Of a stretch of 64,000 nucleotides of DNA, positions 39,037 to 50,467 are shown piece after piece. Location of the stretch: positions 1,550,001 to 1,614,000 of the forward strand of contig JADILM010000003.1 of assembly GCA_016617785.1 (NCBI GenBank), written 5' to 3'. The stretch is from Sporobolomyces roseus. Taxonomy: Eukaryota; Basidiomycota; Microbotryomycetes; Sporidiobolales; Sporidiobolaceae. The notes beneath the pieces are model-generated. The model was not told where the DNA came from. It searched no databases and saw nothing but the letters and a program-made list of their open reading frames with translations. Made by a program: the position numbers and the translations under genes. How positions within the stretch are numbered: position 1 is the stretch's first letter; every line of letters starts with the position of its first letter.

Positions 39037-40003
39037 TGATACTATGGAAGGAATGCGGTAGAATAGACCGGGAGACTGTGGGTACTTTAAGAAGTGACGG
39101 AAGGGCGGATTCAGATGAAGGGAGGAAAAAGAAAGAATTGGAAAAGTTTTGAAAGAAGAAATCTTCGATTCCCCCTATTCGTCGCAACCTTCCTTCTTCC
39201 TCTTCCTCTTCCCCTCTCTCTCATTTCGAGTCCGCCGTCCCTTGCTGTCCTAGGTCGATCTCCGAAAGATGATCCCTGACCGATACATTTCTAATATAAA
39301 GGACAACATGATCGTGAAAAGCCTCGAATCTACAACCGACTCCGAAATTGAGGTTCGACCTCTTTCTTCGCAAACTCGAGACTGTCCTGCTTCCTTTTTG
39401 GTATGCCATCAAGTGTTTGCGGCGAATGAATAGCTTTTGTGCATCGACAGAACCTGACTCTCCCCATTACTTGCAGCTCATAACGCCGTCAGAGATCGCA
39501 GGAGAATGCACTAAAAGCTTTCGCAACTCTCGAAAGTTGACATGTTGCCCTCTTCCTCTCCTCCGACGATTCGTTCGACGACAAAGCGATTCCAAACGTC
39601 GCGATCTCCAGCCATGTCAAAGGCGGGAGAAGTGGGTAGTGTCGAAAGCATGAAAAAAGCCTTCTGCATAAACACTTTCCGCAACGAGGCATGGTCGGCG
39701 GTCGAGATCCAGTTCCGACAGTTCCGAGCTGTGTTGAACTAGACCCCTTCAAGTTCTCCGAACAATAGCACCTTGATCTAAAGGGCTCGTGATGCAAGCA
39801 ATCGTTGCGACATTGAGGGATTCTCTTTTTGCGAAGAAGTCTGCTTTTTGCCTTGCTTTTCGACCCCATCTATTCTTCTTAGAGCCATTTCCTGCTTCAT
39901 CTCACAGCTCTCTACAGTAACCGGAAACCGACAATTCTCTCTCTCTTTGAACCCAACTTCCCTCCTCTCCTTTTTACCCTTCCCTCCTGTCAAACAATCT
40001 CGA
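39037..40003. other. Intergenic region between ARA2-like and GAF gene
   Basis: About 970 bases between divergent starts. Several short open frames on both strands lack family signatures, and some begin at non-ATG codons. A CT-rich stretch at about 39930-39990 precedes the GAF gene start. No repeat or RNA gene recognised. Confidence 0.4.
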
Positions 40004-42216
40004 ATGTCAGCCTCCGACAAACCTCAACGTCCCGGTAAACTAGGAGGAGTACTGAACGCCCTCAAACGAGTATCGTTCACACGGAGAGCGTCCTCGGAAT
40101 CCTTCAAGGAGAAAGAACAAAGATCAGCTGCAGCAGCTCCTCCTTCAACAAATCGAAATACCCTCAGTCGTACAAGATCTGCTTCCTCCCTAGCACCTTC
40201 AAACGCTCCTTCATCTAGTCAAGAAGTCGCCTCTATTCGACCGACACTCCTTCGCCTCAATTCTGCTTCACCCGCCTCAGAACTCCCAAAGACGTCAGTC
40301 AGTCTCACCCTTTCTCAGCGACACACCTCACTGATCCTCTTCATTGTACTGTTCGAATAGCTGGGCTGAATGGACGCAAGCGTATCGACAGGTGAGCCGA
40401 AAATTTCCATGATCTGGTTGAAAACGGCTCGAGGAGCCTTGAGAAACTTGGGCGAACTTTCTTGACTTTGCTCTTGTACTGACTCCTTCTTTCCTAACTC
40501 GCTTGCAGGGACTGATTGGTGAGCTATCGAATGCTGGGGCCCGAAGAACAGGACTTCGCTGATCTATAACCGTTTATTTTTTCGCAGACTTCAACGATCC
40601 ACCTGAACCTCCTTCCGATTTACATTCGACAGAACACGCTACACCAGGAGGAGTCTTTCCCGCTCCTCTTCCAGAAGGTGAAACTGCTCGACAGCGTGCA
40701 GTCGACTCGATCGCTCTCCTGCATAAGAAGAAAGCGCCAACCCAAAACCTCGAAACGACCACTTCAACACTACCAGACGGCACCGGACCAGCCTTGGATT
40801 CGGAGGAGAAGACTGAAGTACAAGCGGAGGAGAATGAGCGATTCGATCCGACTGAACTTCCAACGTATTCGGTTCTCGAAGAACTCGCGAAACAAGCGCA
40901 GGATAGATTCGGCGTCGAGACGGCGAGTGTTTCGTTAATGGATCGGGATCAACAACTCTTCCTCGCAAAGAGAGGATTCTTACCACCGAGAGAGGTCACC
41001 ATCGTGGACCGTCAAGGTACGTTCCTCTTCCCTCTCCTTCTCTTTTCTGAGAATTCGGTGCTGAACGTGTTTGCTCTCCGTAGAAACCTGCTGCTCGCAC
41101 ACGATTCTCAAAGCTTGTGCAACTGGGGAGAAGGATCCTTTCGTCGTGTTGGATTTCGCGAAGGATTGGCGATTCCAGACCGTAAGTTTCGCACGTTCAA
41201 CTACCTTTCTGCAGAACTACCGCTGATCACATTCGCATCGCAAACAGAACTCGTTCGGCGACCACAGTGAAGGCTTTTACGCTGCCGCTCCTGTCCTACT
41301 ACCTTCAGCGCTTGGAGAAGAAGGAAATCAAGCTGCCGGAGTATTCTGTATCCTCGGGCGCGATCCTCGAGCCACCTTTAGCGACGAGGATCGCATGGAT
41401 CTCGAGGAGATGGCGGATCAAGCTTCAAAAGAGATTCAAAAGTGGGCGGATCAGAACAGAAAGGACAAGAAGGCAGAGTTGGCAAAGAAACGGAAAATTT
41501 ACAAGAAGGAACTCGCTCGAAGTGCTTCACAACGAAACAACCTCGATACGGTCGACGAGATGCCAACTCCTCCTGCTACACCGGATCCCAACAGACTCGA
41601 AATGGAGGAGGAGGAACCTATTCGAGATGGCGACAACAACTATTCTCGTCGACCGTCACTCGCTGAATCTGCCAATTCCGAGAAATCCCTCGATCTCAAG
41701 ACTACTTCGACTACTCCAGCCTTCCCGAAACGACGTGGACGTCAAGGAGTACGAGCGCAGTCTGCAGCACGTCTCGGAGAAGGCTTGCAAGCAGTGATCG
41801 ACCTCTCGACTCAGCTCGTCGCCGAATCAATCGAGATGGACTTCGCTTACGTTATCGCAATCGACATGGCCGCCGCGGCTGAACCTTACGATCCCGAACG
41901 CGAATCTCCTCTCCGCTTCGTCGCTGTTCATGGAATGCCTATTCCCGCTCCTCAATTCTCCGTCGACCTTCACCTCGAAACCCTCACTTCCCCTCAGAAC
42001 GCCCTTCTCTACGTCAACAACGACTACACCGGAATAGCTGGAGAGTTCAGTACCGGTTTGCTCGTCAAGATTGGCGTCAAGGGGAACACTGGTTACATTC
42101 TCGGAACTTTTACGGAGGATCGACGAAGAGTGCTCAATCAAGAAGATCTGCTCTTCTTGAGGTCGTTCTCTAGAGATATCGGTAGACAGCTAGTTCCAAA
42201 CCCTTCCTCTACTTAG
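40004..42216 (+). CDS. GAF-domain protein, probably tandem GAF
   Basis: Six exons (40004-40293, 40361-40391, 40509-40518, 40588-41016, 41084-41181, 41248-42216), 608 aa. GAF domains bind small ligands such as nucleotides or haem. First GAF: LAKQAQDRFGVETASVSLMD, then ETCCSHTILK, KDWRFQTNSFGDHSEGFYAA and AGVFCILGRDPR. A charged, coiled-coil-like linker (ELAKKRKIYKKELARSASQR) follows. A second GAF-like region spans LVAESIEMDFAYVIAIDMA to LLVKIGVKGNTGYILGTFTE. No kinase, cyclase or DNA-binding domain follows, unlike GAF sensor kinases. A 10-nt exon is needed to keep frame and gives the conserved-looking WTQAYRQGLIDFNDPPEPP. The N-terminal 120 residues are Ser-rich. Confidence 0.78.
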
Positions 42217-42469
42217 ACACTCCTAATTCTCGTTCACTTCAGCTCGTCGTTTTACCTTTCGTATCGCTTTATTTTGTCAACTTGTTGTATCGGATAAATA
42301 CGCTTGAAAGCTCTAGATGTGCAGTATCAACTCGTTATCGCTGCCTCACTGGAGAGCGGAGAGCGAAGGAAACCTTGACCCAATGAAGTTGCGAAACTTC
42401 GAAGACCTTCTTCTTCCTTTCCCCTCATCAACCAACTTCACCTCGACAACGCTGGATCCCCTATAGCAC

Positions 42470-44575
42470 ATGTCGGACTCAGTAGTCGCCCATGACTCTG
42501 TACTGCTCGAAACTATCCTATTCTCAGTGATCCGATTAGGTTACTTCCTCGCCTGTCGTCAATACGTCAACATCTCACTCTTCTCCAACTTGAGGAGTGT
42601 CATTCGTGAAGATGGAGGATCCAATGACTTGGACTCGCCCGATGGAGAATTAGTCGAGTTGGAAGATGCAGAGAATGGTTACTTTGGTTCGAGAAATGGA
42701 GCTCCGAACGGGACAGGAATCAATAGCAAGCAGAGGGAAGCGGGTCAGACTACAGCTCTATCACCTGCTGGTGCTACTAGGAGACCGTCTGCAGTTGGAA
42801 AGGGTGAGGGAGCTGCAGGGAGGAAGGTAGAAGGCAGTACAACAAGGGCGCAACTCTACACCAAGCTGTCGACCGGGTTATTCTGCTTGTCCTTCTCAGA
42901 GAGCTGTATGCTCTTCACTTTACTGCTCTTTGGCGAGGCGATCAGCGAGCGGTGCGTTTCTCTTCTTCTCCCTCCTTTCTTCGCTTTGAACATGGCTGAC
43001 CATTCTATCCCTCTATCAGCGCAAGAGCGTTCAATTGGTCGCTCAGTCTACTCGCTCTACTATCCCTCATCGTCTTCATCATTCCACTCGGACTCTGCCT
43101 CCTCCTCACTTATCGAACAAGGACGACTTTCGCACGAACTCTTCTCCTCACCCTGATTCCTTTCTCTATCTATCTCTTCTCGTTCTATCGATTCGGTCAT
43201 ATGGTTGCATCGAAAGCTGTCGTCGAGGGAACTCACTCAATAGGTGCGTGTTCGTCTGTCAAGAGTTCAAATGGCTTGCCAGGCTGACTGTTCTTGCGAT
43301 TGACCCGTTCAGATTTCGTCAATACACTTCTGTCTCGTATCTGTGTTCCTGGAGTCGTCCTCATCGCATCTCTATCTGGAGGAGGAGCTGTCAATACGGC
43401 TTGGGAAGCTTACGAATGGCGTTCAATATCGTCGGCGTGAGTCTGTTCTTCGCTCTTCCATTATTCCGGGCTTCCGAACTGATGGCACGAGGAACCCACT
43501 CCCAGAGAACCTGTAACGGATGCTCAAATCATGCAAGCTGAACGAGCTCTATACTCTGCTCGTCTCGACTTGCAACAACGAAATCGATCTCTGAATCTAG
43601 CTCGAGGTTCAGCTCAACGTGAAGCCGATTCCGCCGCATCTCAATCTCTCCTCTCTCGCCTCACCTCATCGAGTCCAGCTGCAGCACACCTCAAGAGTCT
43701 GGAAGTCGAAGTGTCGGCGATGGAGGCTGTCGAGAGGCAAATGGTGAACGATGTTGCGACGCTCAAGAGGAGGAAAATGATGAGAGAGTTGGGGAGGAGC
43801 TGGAAAGGAAGACTGTGGCTACTCGTTGGATGGCTCTTCAGTTTGTATTGCGTTTGGCGGGTTTTCGTTGTGAGCACTTTCTCACTCTTGCCCACTCTGC
43901 AACCACCGACTCACTCGTTTGCGCTCTTTCTCGATAGTCCGGAATCAACCTCATCTTTGGCTACTCTCGACGTAGTCATCAATCTGCGAAAGCGGCGGAT
44001 GATTCTGCGTCCCAAGGGACCGATCTTCTCACGTCCCTCCTTACTCGTTTCGCCGTCATGGCAAACGTAGACATCGATATCGCTACTTGGTCAAGGCTCA
44101 TTGGACTCGCATTGATCGGTGGTATCATTCTCGCCAACATGCGAAATGTTCTCGGTAGCGTTTCCAGAGTGAGCTCTCTTTCGCCGTCAAGCGAGTGAGT
44201 GCGGTCTTGCTGATACGATAGCTTGACGTTCGCAGATCTTCAAAGCGACTTCGACGGGAATCAGCGCCTCCTTCATGCTTCTCTTCTTGGCTCAACTCAT
44301 GGTTCGTTCGACGATCTTCTCTGATTTCGCATTCCTTGACAAACTGACGAGTTCTCCTGATCAATTAGGCTATCTACCTTCTGACCTCTCTCATTTCACT
44401 CCCTTCTTCGCCTACACCCGAGACGACGACTCTCCTCGATACCCTTCCCGACTTTAACGTCTTCTCTCGACTATTCGATTCCGTCTTCCTCCTTGCGGCA
44501 GCGACCTTGTTCGTCTCGAGATACGCACATCGCAAATTGAGGGACGATGAAGCGATTAGTAATCAGTACAACTGA
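42470..44575 (+). CDS. Golgi pH regulator / GPHR (GPR89) family
   Basis: Seven exons: 42470-42951, 43020-43243, 43313-43436, 43506-43869, 43938-44168, 44236-44301, 44369-44575; 565 aa. GPHR proteins are multi-pass Golgi/ER anion channels needed for Golgi acidification and transport; plant GTG1/2 are relatives. Hydrophobic spans occur at the N-terminus (LLETILFSVIRLGYFLA), in LSLLALLSLIVFIIPLGLC, and near the C-terminus (LIGLALIGGIILANMRNVL). Family patterns are VVLIASLSGGGAVNTAWEAY, the coiled segment QAERALYSARLDLQQRN and KGRLWLLVGWLFSLYCVWR. A Gly/Ser-rich loop separates the first two spans. The intron after exon 6 uses GTTCGT. Its stop is 113 bases from the convergent TRAPPC11 stop. Confidence 0.9.
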
Positions 44576-44688
44576 GGGAAATTGGAGCAACATCAGTCTT
44601 TATAGAGCTTCTTCATCGGAATACACTTTGTTTTGTTGTATTGAACGCAACTCTCAGATCGAGGGAGTCTCAGGTCGAGCATGTCTGA

Positions 44689-47600
44689 TCATTCCAGATC
44701 TCCTGTATCTGAAAGCACGAGTACTCTACTATGACCGTCCGACTCTTCTTGTCCTACTCTTCCCAATTCTAATTCTCCATTCTCTCGTTCCTTTCCTTCT
44801 CGACTCGGCTGCGTTTCCACCTCGACATCGAGCTCTCTCATTCTCGGCGGCGGAGGTAGTATAGGCTGACCGTCTTGGTCGAGCTGTTGATTCGTTGGAA
44901 CCTGTTCGACCTCGAACACCCTGAATCGAGGGATCGCAAACTCTCCTGTCATGAGCGGGACTATCCGCACCGAGATCGTCGTTTCCTCCCCTGGAGCGAG
45001 TACGAGAGATGCGATCTTTCTCGGCCCAGCGAAGACGAAAGAGCTCGGTTGAACTGCCGAGTCGATTTGAGTTGCGAGGTGGAGAAGGCGTGAAGTCGGA
45101 TTCGAGAGGGTGTAGTGTAGTGATGTGGGAGTATTCAGAATCATGTGCGAGGGTAGACGAAGACTGATGAGCGGTAGGAGAGGGTATCGTTGAATAGAGG
45201 GAAAGGGTAAAAGGGTTGTCGTTGGTTCGTGAGAAGTGTTCAATCTGTAAGCGAGGTGGAATGTCAGCGATATTCGAGCCGACAAGAGAGTCATCCGTGG
45301 CTGACCGTCTCCAAGAAACAGCGACTGTAGGCATGCGGGAAGGATGTGTCTCTCCGGGAAGCAAAGGTTTAACTTCGAAATTGAAAGAGGTTCCAAGGAC
45401 GTCGCCTGGGTATAGAGCTGTGGAGGCAAGCTGGTTAGGGACCTTCACAAGGATCAACTCAGTCAGAGGGCTTACGAATTGGAAGGTCGTCCGTAAAGTC
45501 ATCGAGCGAAGAAGAAAGTATCCGGACATCGAGCGATTCCTGCGTTCCGATAACAAGGGTGAGACTGGCTCTTTCGTTACAAGGATCAGAGAGCTCACCT
45601 CTTGTTCCACCTTGATACCGGTAATCTCGACCGGCCAAGGCCCTCGAATCTTGATCTGACCCGAAATGATTCCCTCTCTCGCTCCCGCCCACTCGTTTGG
45701 TTCCGTTTGCAAGTCGAGCAGTGGGTCGAGCCGTCTTCTCTTCGAGTATGTACGCGACTCAAACCTGTCGAGGAACGGCGAGAAGCAAGGAACGCCAAGT
45801 GAATGCGTCGATTCTGTCGAGGATGGAGCAGCTGCATCTTCGACGCGTCTTGATGAAGTTGACGAGCGAACGGTGAAGTCAAGCTGCCGAGTACCGCTAG
45901 AGCCGAAGCATTCGAGGAAGACTGTCTTTCGGAGAGGTTGTTTCGCGGGGAGAGTGCCGAGAGGAATAGAGTCGAGGAGAGAGGACGACGAGTGCTCGTC
46001 AATCGAAAGTCGTGATTCTGCAAAGCGACGTGTTAGCCTTGACGCTGTAGTGAGATAAGATGAATGATCACATACCAGAGCCCTCTTCTCCAGGTTGAAC
46101 GAATCCGACGAAGGCGATTTCTACATCGATGTCGTCCTCGTTCGTGATTGTGAGTTCGATTGGATACCGTTCTCCAAGATACGCAGGTGTAGCATGCTTG
46201 ATATCTACAGAGAGTTCGAGCGCTCTCGGCTTGATCCTGTATACATTCCGAGCCAATGAGTAACAGTATGTGACGAGGGATTCTAGAAAAGACTCACGAG
46301 CAGACTGAATATGATCCACCTTCAAGCGAGACCGTTCGTTGCTCTTCAAGATACCACACGTTCGGGCCAAGTTCATTCAGTCGGAGCGTTGCTGCCAAGT
46401 TCCATCCTCCTAGGGACACTTTGAGAACGATTTTCTCGATCTGCGAAACGACCTCAATCAGAGTTGCGTAGCTTCTCGGGAAACTGTCAGAAGGAAGCGT
46501 ACAGTGAGATCGATAGCCTTTTCAGAAGAGATCGTGCCGGTAAAGACCTTTGTCGTTCCGTCGTTCCAGTTGAGATTCGCAGACAAGCCTTCAGAGGCTC
46601 CAGTTAGCTCATACCTTGCGACGGTCTCGGATGACGAAGAAGCGTCATCGCTATGTCGCACTGTCAGTGGCGGTCTGGTGTCGTTGAAGTGTAGCTCGAG
46701 AGTATCGAAAGTGAGTCCCGCCAGGCGACCACTCGCTGGTGAGGAAATGGCGAGTTGGAAAGGTATCTGGGTCGAGATGATGCCCTTCTGTCTCAAGAAT
46801 ACGAGTCGAGGGATAACTATAGATTGATTCGAGTCAATCAATGCGAGAATTTCAAACGAAATAGCGGAACAGACGAACGAATAGGCGATAAATCAGACTC
46901 GAGCTGTATCGTGGCTTCTTCCGGTGATTTCGGTGGATGAGTCTGTTCGTTCGAACTGGAGCATCAGTAGACTAATGGGTCGCATGGTCATTATGTGAGC
47001 TCACCTTGAGAATGGCGAGGAGTTCTTGAGCGAATTGAGCTCTCTGATCGACAGACACATTCGATTCTGCACGATGACAAGGTGAGCTGAAGTCAAGGTG
47101 AGCTGAAGTCACTCGGATAGGGATCTCGGTGAGACGTACCAGGTGATAGCAAATCCCAAACGGCTTTGATCGCTTCAACCCACTTCTCTCCTTGTTTCGC
47201 ACACTCGAAAACCGCTTCCTCCATTCCTTCGATAATCTCTGTCCATCCATCTTTCCGATAGTTCCTCCCAATTCGATCCCAGAACTTGAGCCCCATGTCG
47301 ATGTTTGGTGGTGAAGCGGAAGCGTGAGCGGATGCAATGAGGGATGCGAGATAATAAGTTGTTCTCCGTCGACCGTGATGCTTGAAGTGTTCGTAGGCTT
47401 TCGTATACAGCTGCATACGGAAATAATCAGTAATAGTCACAGAGTAGAGCCTGAAAGATGAGCTTACCTCAATGATCACTTCGGTATGATCCACTTTTCC
47501 TTCGTGAAGTAAAGCACCTTCAGGAGGTTTCTCGGACGATCCATCGTCGAGAGCAGCTTTGATACTTCTATAGCGTTCTCTTCGTTCGAGTGCGCAGATC

Positions 47601-49217
47601 GCTGCGAGGAAGTAGTAGTGACCGGGATGCTGGAGAACGTTGATAGGCATCAATCCAGGTGAAGGAGGTTGAGGAACTCCTGGGGTCGGTATCGGCATGG
47701 GAGGCGGCCGCAGTGAAGGTAATCGAAAGCCAGCTCGAAGCGCAGCAGTCGTTAAATCGCCGAAGAGTCGATATCTATCAACGCTCTCTCAGGTCAATTT
47801 CGAGTGAAGCAAAGGAGAACTTGAGAGGACGTACTGCTTTGATAGCCAACTCCAGAACTCGAACGTCTCATCTCCTATACTCCATGACTCCGATAGCTGG
47901 CGGAAGCGGAAAACGTGTCGATTCAGTTGGGAGAGTGATCTTGAAGGGTCGTTCAGGTAGAGGTAAAGTTTCCCGACCTGTAATGAACGATGCTCTTGAG
48001 CGCGCAGTACAAATCACTGGAGAGCCATACAAACTTACCTTGACTGTCAGGCAATCCGCGAGAACCTTTGCTTCAGCCCATCGCTTCGTTCGAGCAACGA
48101 GTAGTTTTGGCTGCGAGAACATGTCGACCAGCGACTCGTAGCAGTCCTCGTAGTGTCTACACAACACCTGTCAGTACTCGAGCAAGCTATGAAAGCGAGA
48201 TAGCGACTTACTTGAGCGCAACTTCGACCTCCCCTCTCATTTCCGCAAACAACGCCAATTTGTAATCGTACCTCACATTCCACCCTCTCTCGCTGAGCCC
48301 TCCTTTCGGTGGCTGTCTAGCTCTCTTTCGTCTCACTCGTCTTCCATGCTCCCTGTAGTAATCGATAGCAGCCGGCCAAAGTTCAGATCGAATACTCGCG
48401 ACGAAATTTGTGACTTCGGACTGAGGAACCGGTGAAATGACGAAGAGTGATGCGCGAGAGTCGAGTCCCGATTGTCGTCGAATGAGGGAGAGTCGTAGAT
48501 CGAGAGAAGGGTCGTCGAGTAGATCGCGAGAGCAGAGTAGAACTACCGCCAGTTTGATACCTCGTTCGAGAGTCGAGCGTTTCCGATCGATGATCTCGCG
48601 TATCAGCAATGCATCTTTCTCACGTTCCTCTTGTTCTCGTTCTGCTGGGTCTGTTGGGGCTCCTCCAGTCGAAGGTGATTCGTATAGTCGAAGGACGAGG
48701 ATGAAGACTGAGGGAACGAGTTCTCGATGTTTTCGAATCCAGATTGGAGCGATGATTCCGTCAGGGTAGAGAGGGGATGAAGGGGTCAAGGGAGATATTG
48801 GAGAATGAAGGGCTACAGGTGGTTGTTGAGGTGGACTTGTTGAAGATGAAGTGGGGCGGGCTTTGAGAGGAGGAAAACGAAGGTTCTGGTCGAGGACAGC
48901 TACATCAGTTTCACGGATTCGAGCAGAGTCTAGTGACTCACCTTGTCTACTAGGAGAGTGTGAAAGTCATGATTCTGTCCTCTCGAGTTGTCCCACAGTT
49001 GAAATCCTTTCCTCGATGCGAAAGTTTTGCGCAAAGCAGTCGTGAGTATATCGAAAGGATCTGTCGGTTGCGCTGGGGGAGCTTGAGCTGGTGCTACTGG
49101 AGAGTCTGATGATGTTCCATTCGGCTTTATTGAGGGAGGTGGAGGAGGAGGGTTCAATCCAGCGATGAAGAGTAATGGAGAGGTGTGGAAGGTGAACTCG
49201 GTCGGATAGGATTCCAT
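44689..49217 (-). CDS. TRAPPC11: TRAPPC11 (foie gras/gryzun) TRAPP complex subunit
   Basis: Fifteen exons: 48942-49217, 48212-48885, 48039-48156, 47835-47977, 47468-47774, 47140-47410, 47005-47066, 46879-46942, 46503-46816, 46298-46440, 46076-46236, 45599-46017, 45476-45539, 45306-45417, 44689-45244; 1227 aa. TRAPPC11 belongs to metazoan/filamentous-fungal TRAPP III, a Rab1/Ypt1 GEF in ER-Golgi traffic and autophagy; budding yeast lacks a clear copy. Foie-gras hallmarks: DYYREHGRRVRRKR, GWNVRYDYKLALFAE, EVALKHYEDCYESLVDM, RTKRWAEAKVLADC, then SWSIGDETFEFWSWLSKQYR. The C-terminal gryzun-like beta region includes PSSFVFAGPRKIASLVLAPG and TGEFAIPRFRVFE. The N-terminus has a Pro-run and a Pro/Ala linker. 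The donor at 46878 is GTTCGT. Confidence 0.93.
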
Positions 49218-49372
49218 CTACGCGCGTATAAGATCAGTGGACTATTTTTTGAGCTCTAGATACCCTTTACTTACCCGCGGCCTGAGGGATAGAAGGTAGA
49301 GAGCTATCGATGATTCAACAGTTTGAAATTGCTCTCTCTCTCTCCTCTACTTCCCACTCTTTACTTTCGAAC

Positions 49373-50420
49373 ATGTCTGCATATGGAGCGATCAAGACAC
49401 CGGAGAAGACTGTCCGCCTCGCGCCTCGAACTTATCCTCTAGCCGCTGAAGGAACTGCCTTAACTTGTTTCCCCGTTCGAAGGTGAATCTTTCACTCTCC
49501 TCTGCTGCCGATGGACTAGAACTAATTCGTATGAGTAGAGATACCGTACCTCAACCCCTAGTCGAATATTTGGCTAAAATTTTCAACGATGTCGTCGAGG
49601 AAGGGAGGACGTATCCGCAAGAATCGAAGTTGACGCTCGAAGAGTTCTATGCGTACTTCTTTGGTAAGGAAGAAGAAGAAATTAAGACGTCGACGGAGCG
49701 AGAGCGACCACTGACCCTTTCGCATCGTTGAATTTAGCCGCCGATTGTTTCGTCGCAATCAAGGACTCTCGTCCTGAATCGCTCTCGGAGGAGGGACAAG
49801 ACCGTGACTTCGAGTACTCTCTCGAGAAGACGCTAGGAGGACGAGAGCTTGAAGACGCTGTCTTGGGGATGTACTGTAGGTCGACGTCTGTTTTGTGTTG
49901 AATTGAATCAAAATAATCTGACCCCTCTTCTTGCTCTGCTGCAGATGTCAAGCCGAATTATCCTGGTCGATCAGCACATGTAAGTCGCTACCTTTGTCTT
50001 GCGAGCTCAGGGAGCTTCTAGCGTGACCTCGAAAGCTCGCTTTATCCGAGGGCTATCTGGAAACGAACAGTTTATTCGACGATACGGGACTACACTAATT
50101 GACTTACTCGTACGTACTCTTTGCAGAACTGTAATGCTGGCTTCGTCGTTCCGAATCACCATCGAGGACTCCGAATCGGCTCAACGCTCGGAAAATCCTA
50201 CCTTCACTTTGCACCCCTTCTCGGCTACCGAGGTTCCGTCTTCAACCTCGTCTACATCAGCAACGCCGCAAGTGTGCGGATCTGGGATGCTCTCGGGTTC
50301 AAGCGAGCAGGGTTGATCCCGAAAGCGGGTAGGTTAATGAACAAGGAGGGAACTGGAGAGGAATACGTCGATGCTATCGTATTTCATTACGATTTCACGC
50401 AGAAGAAGGAGAGAGAGTAA
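49373..50420 (+). CDS. GNAT-family N-acetyltransferase
   Basis: Five exons (49373-49482, 49539-49663, 49738-49875, 49945-49979, 50127-50420), 233 aa. GNAT fold features: a front part VEYLAKIFNDVVEEGRTYPQ, strand AADCFVAIKDSRPESLS, acetyl-CoA loop GFVVPNHHRGLRIGSTLG, and NLVYISNAASVRIWDALGFK followed by RAGLIPKAGRL. The sequence resembles fungal small-molecule acetyltransferases of the Mpr1 type (proline-analogue/oxidative-stress protection), but substrate is not determined. The last intron, 147 nt, is long for this genome. Its start lies 155 bases from the divergent TRAPPC11 start. Confidence 0.82.
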
Positions 50421-50467
50421 GACATATTAAGTCATTGTAGCAATAGAAACCAAAATGTAACACTCGC

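Noticed and set aside
39489..39869. 126-codon minus-strand frame in the ARA2/GAF gap
   Set aside because: No family signature, no splice support, Cys/Arg-rich composition; judged noncoding.
45602..46058. Overlapping plus-strand frames over TRAPPC11
   Set aside because: Antisense to a TRAPPC11 exon with conserved protein and correct splice phases.
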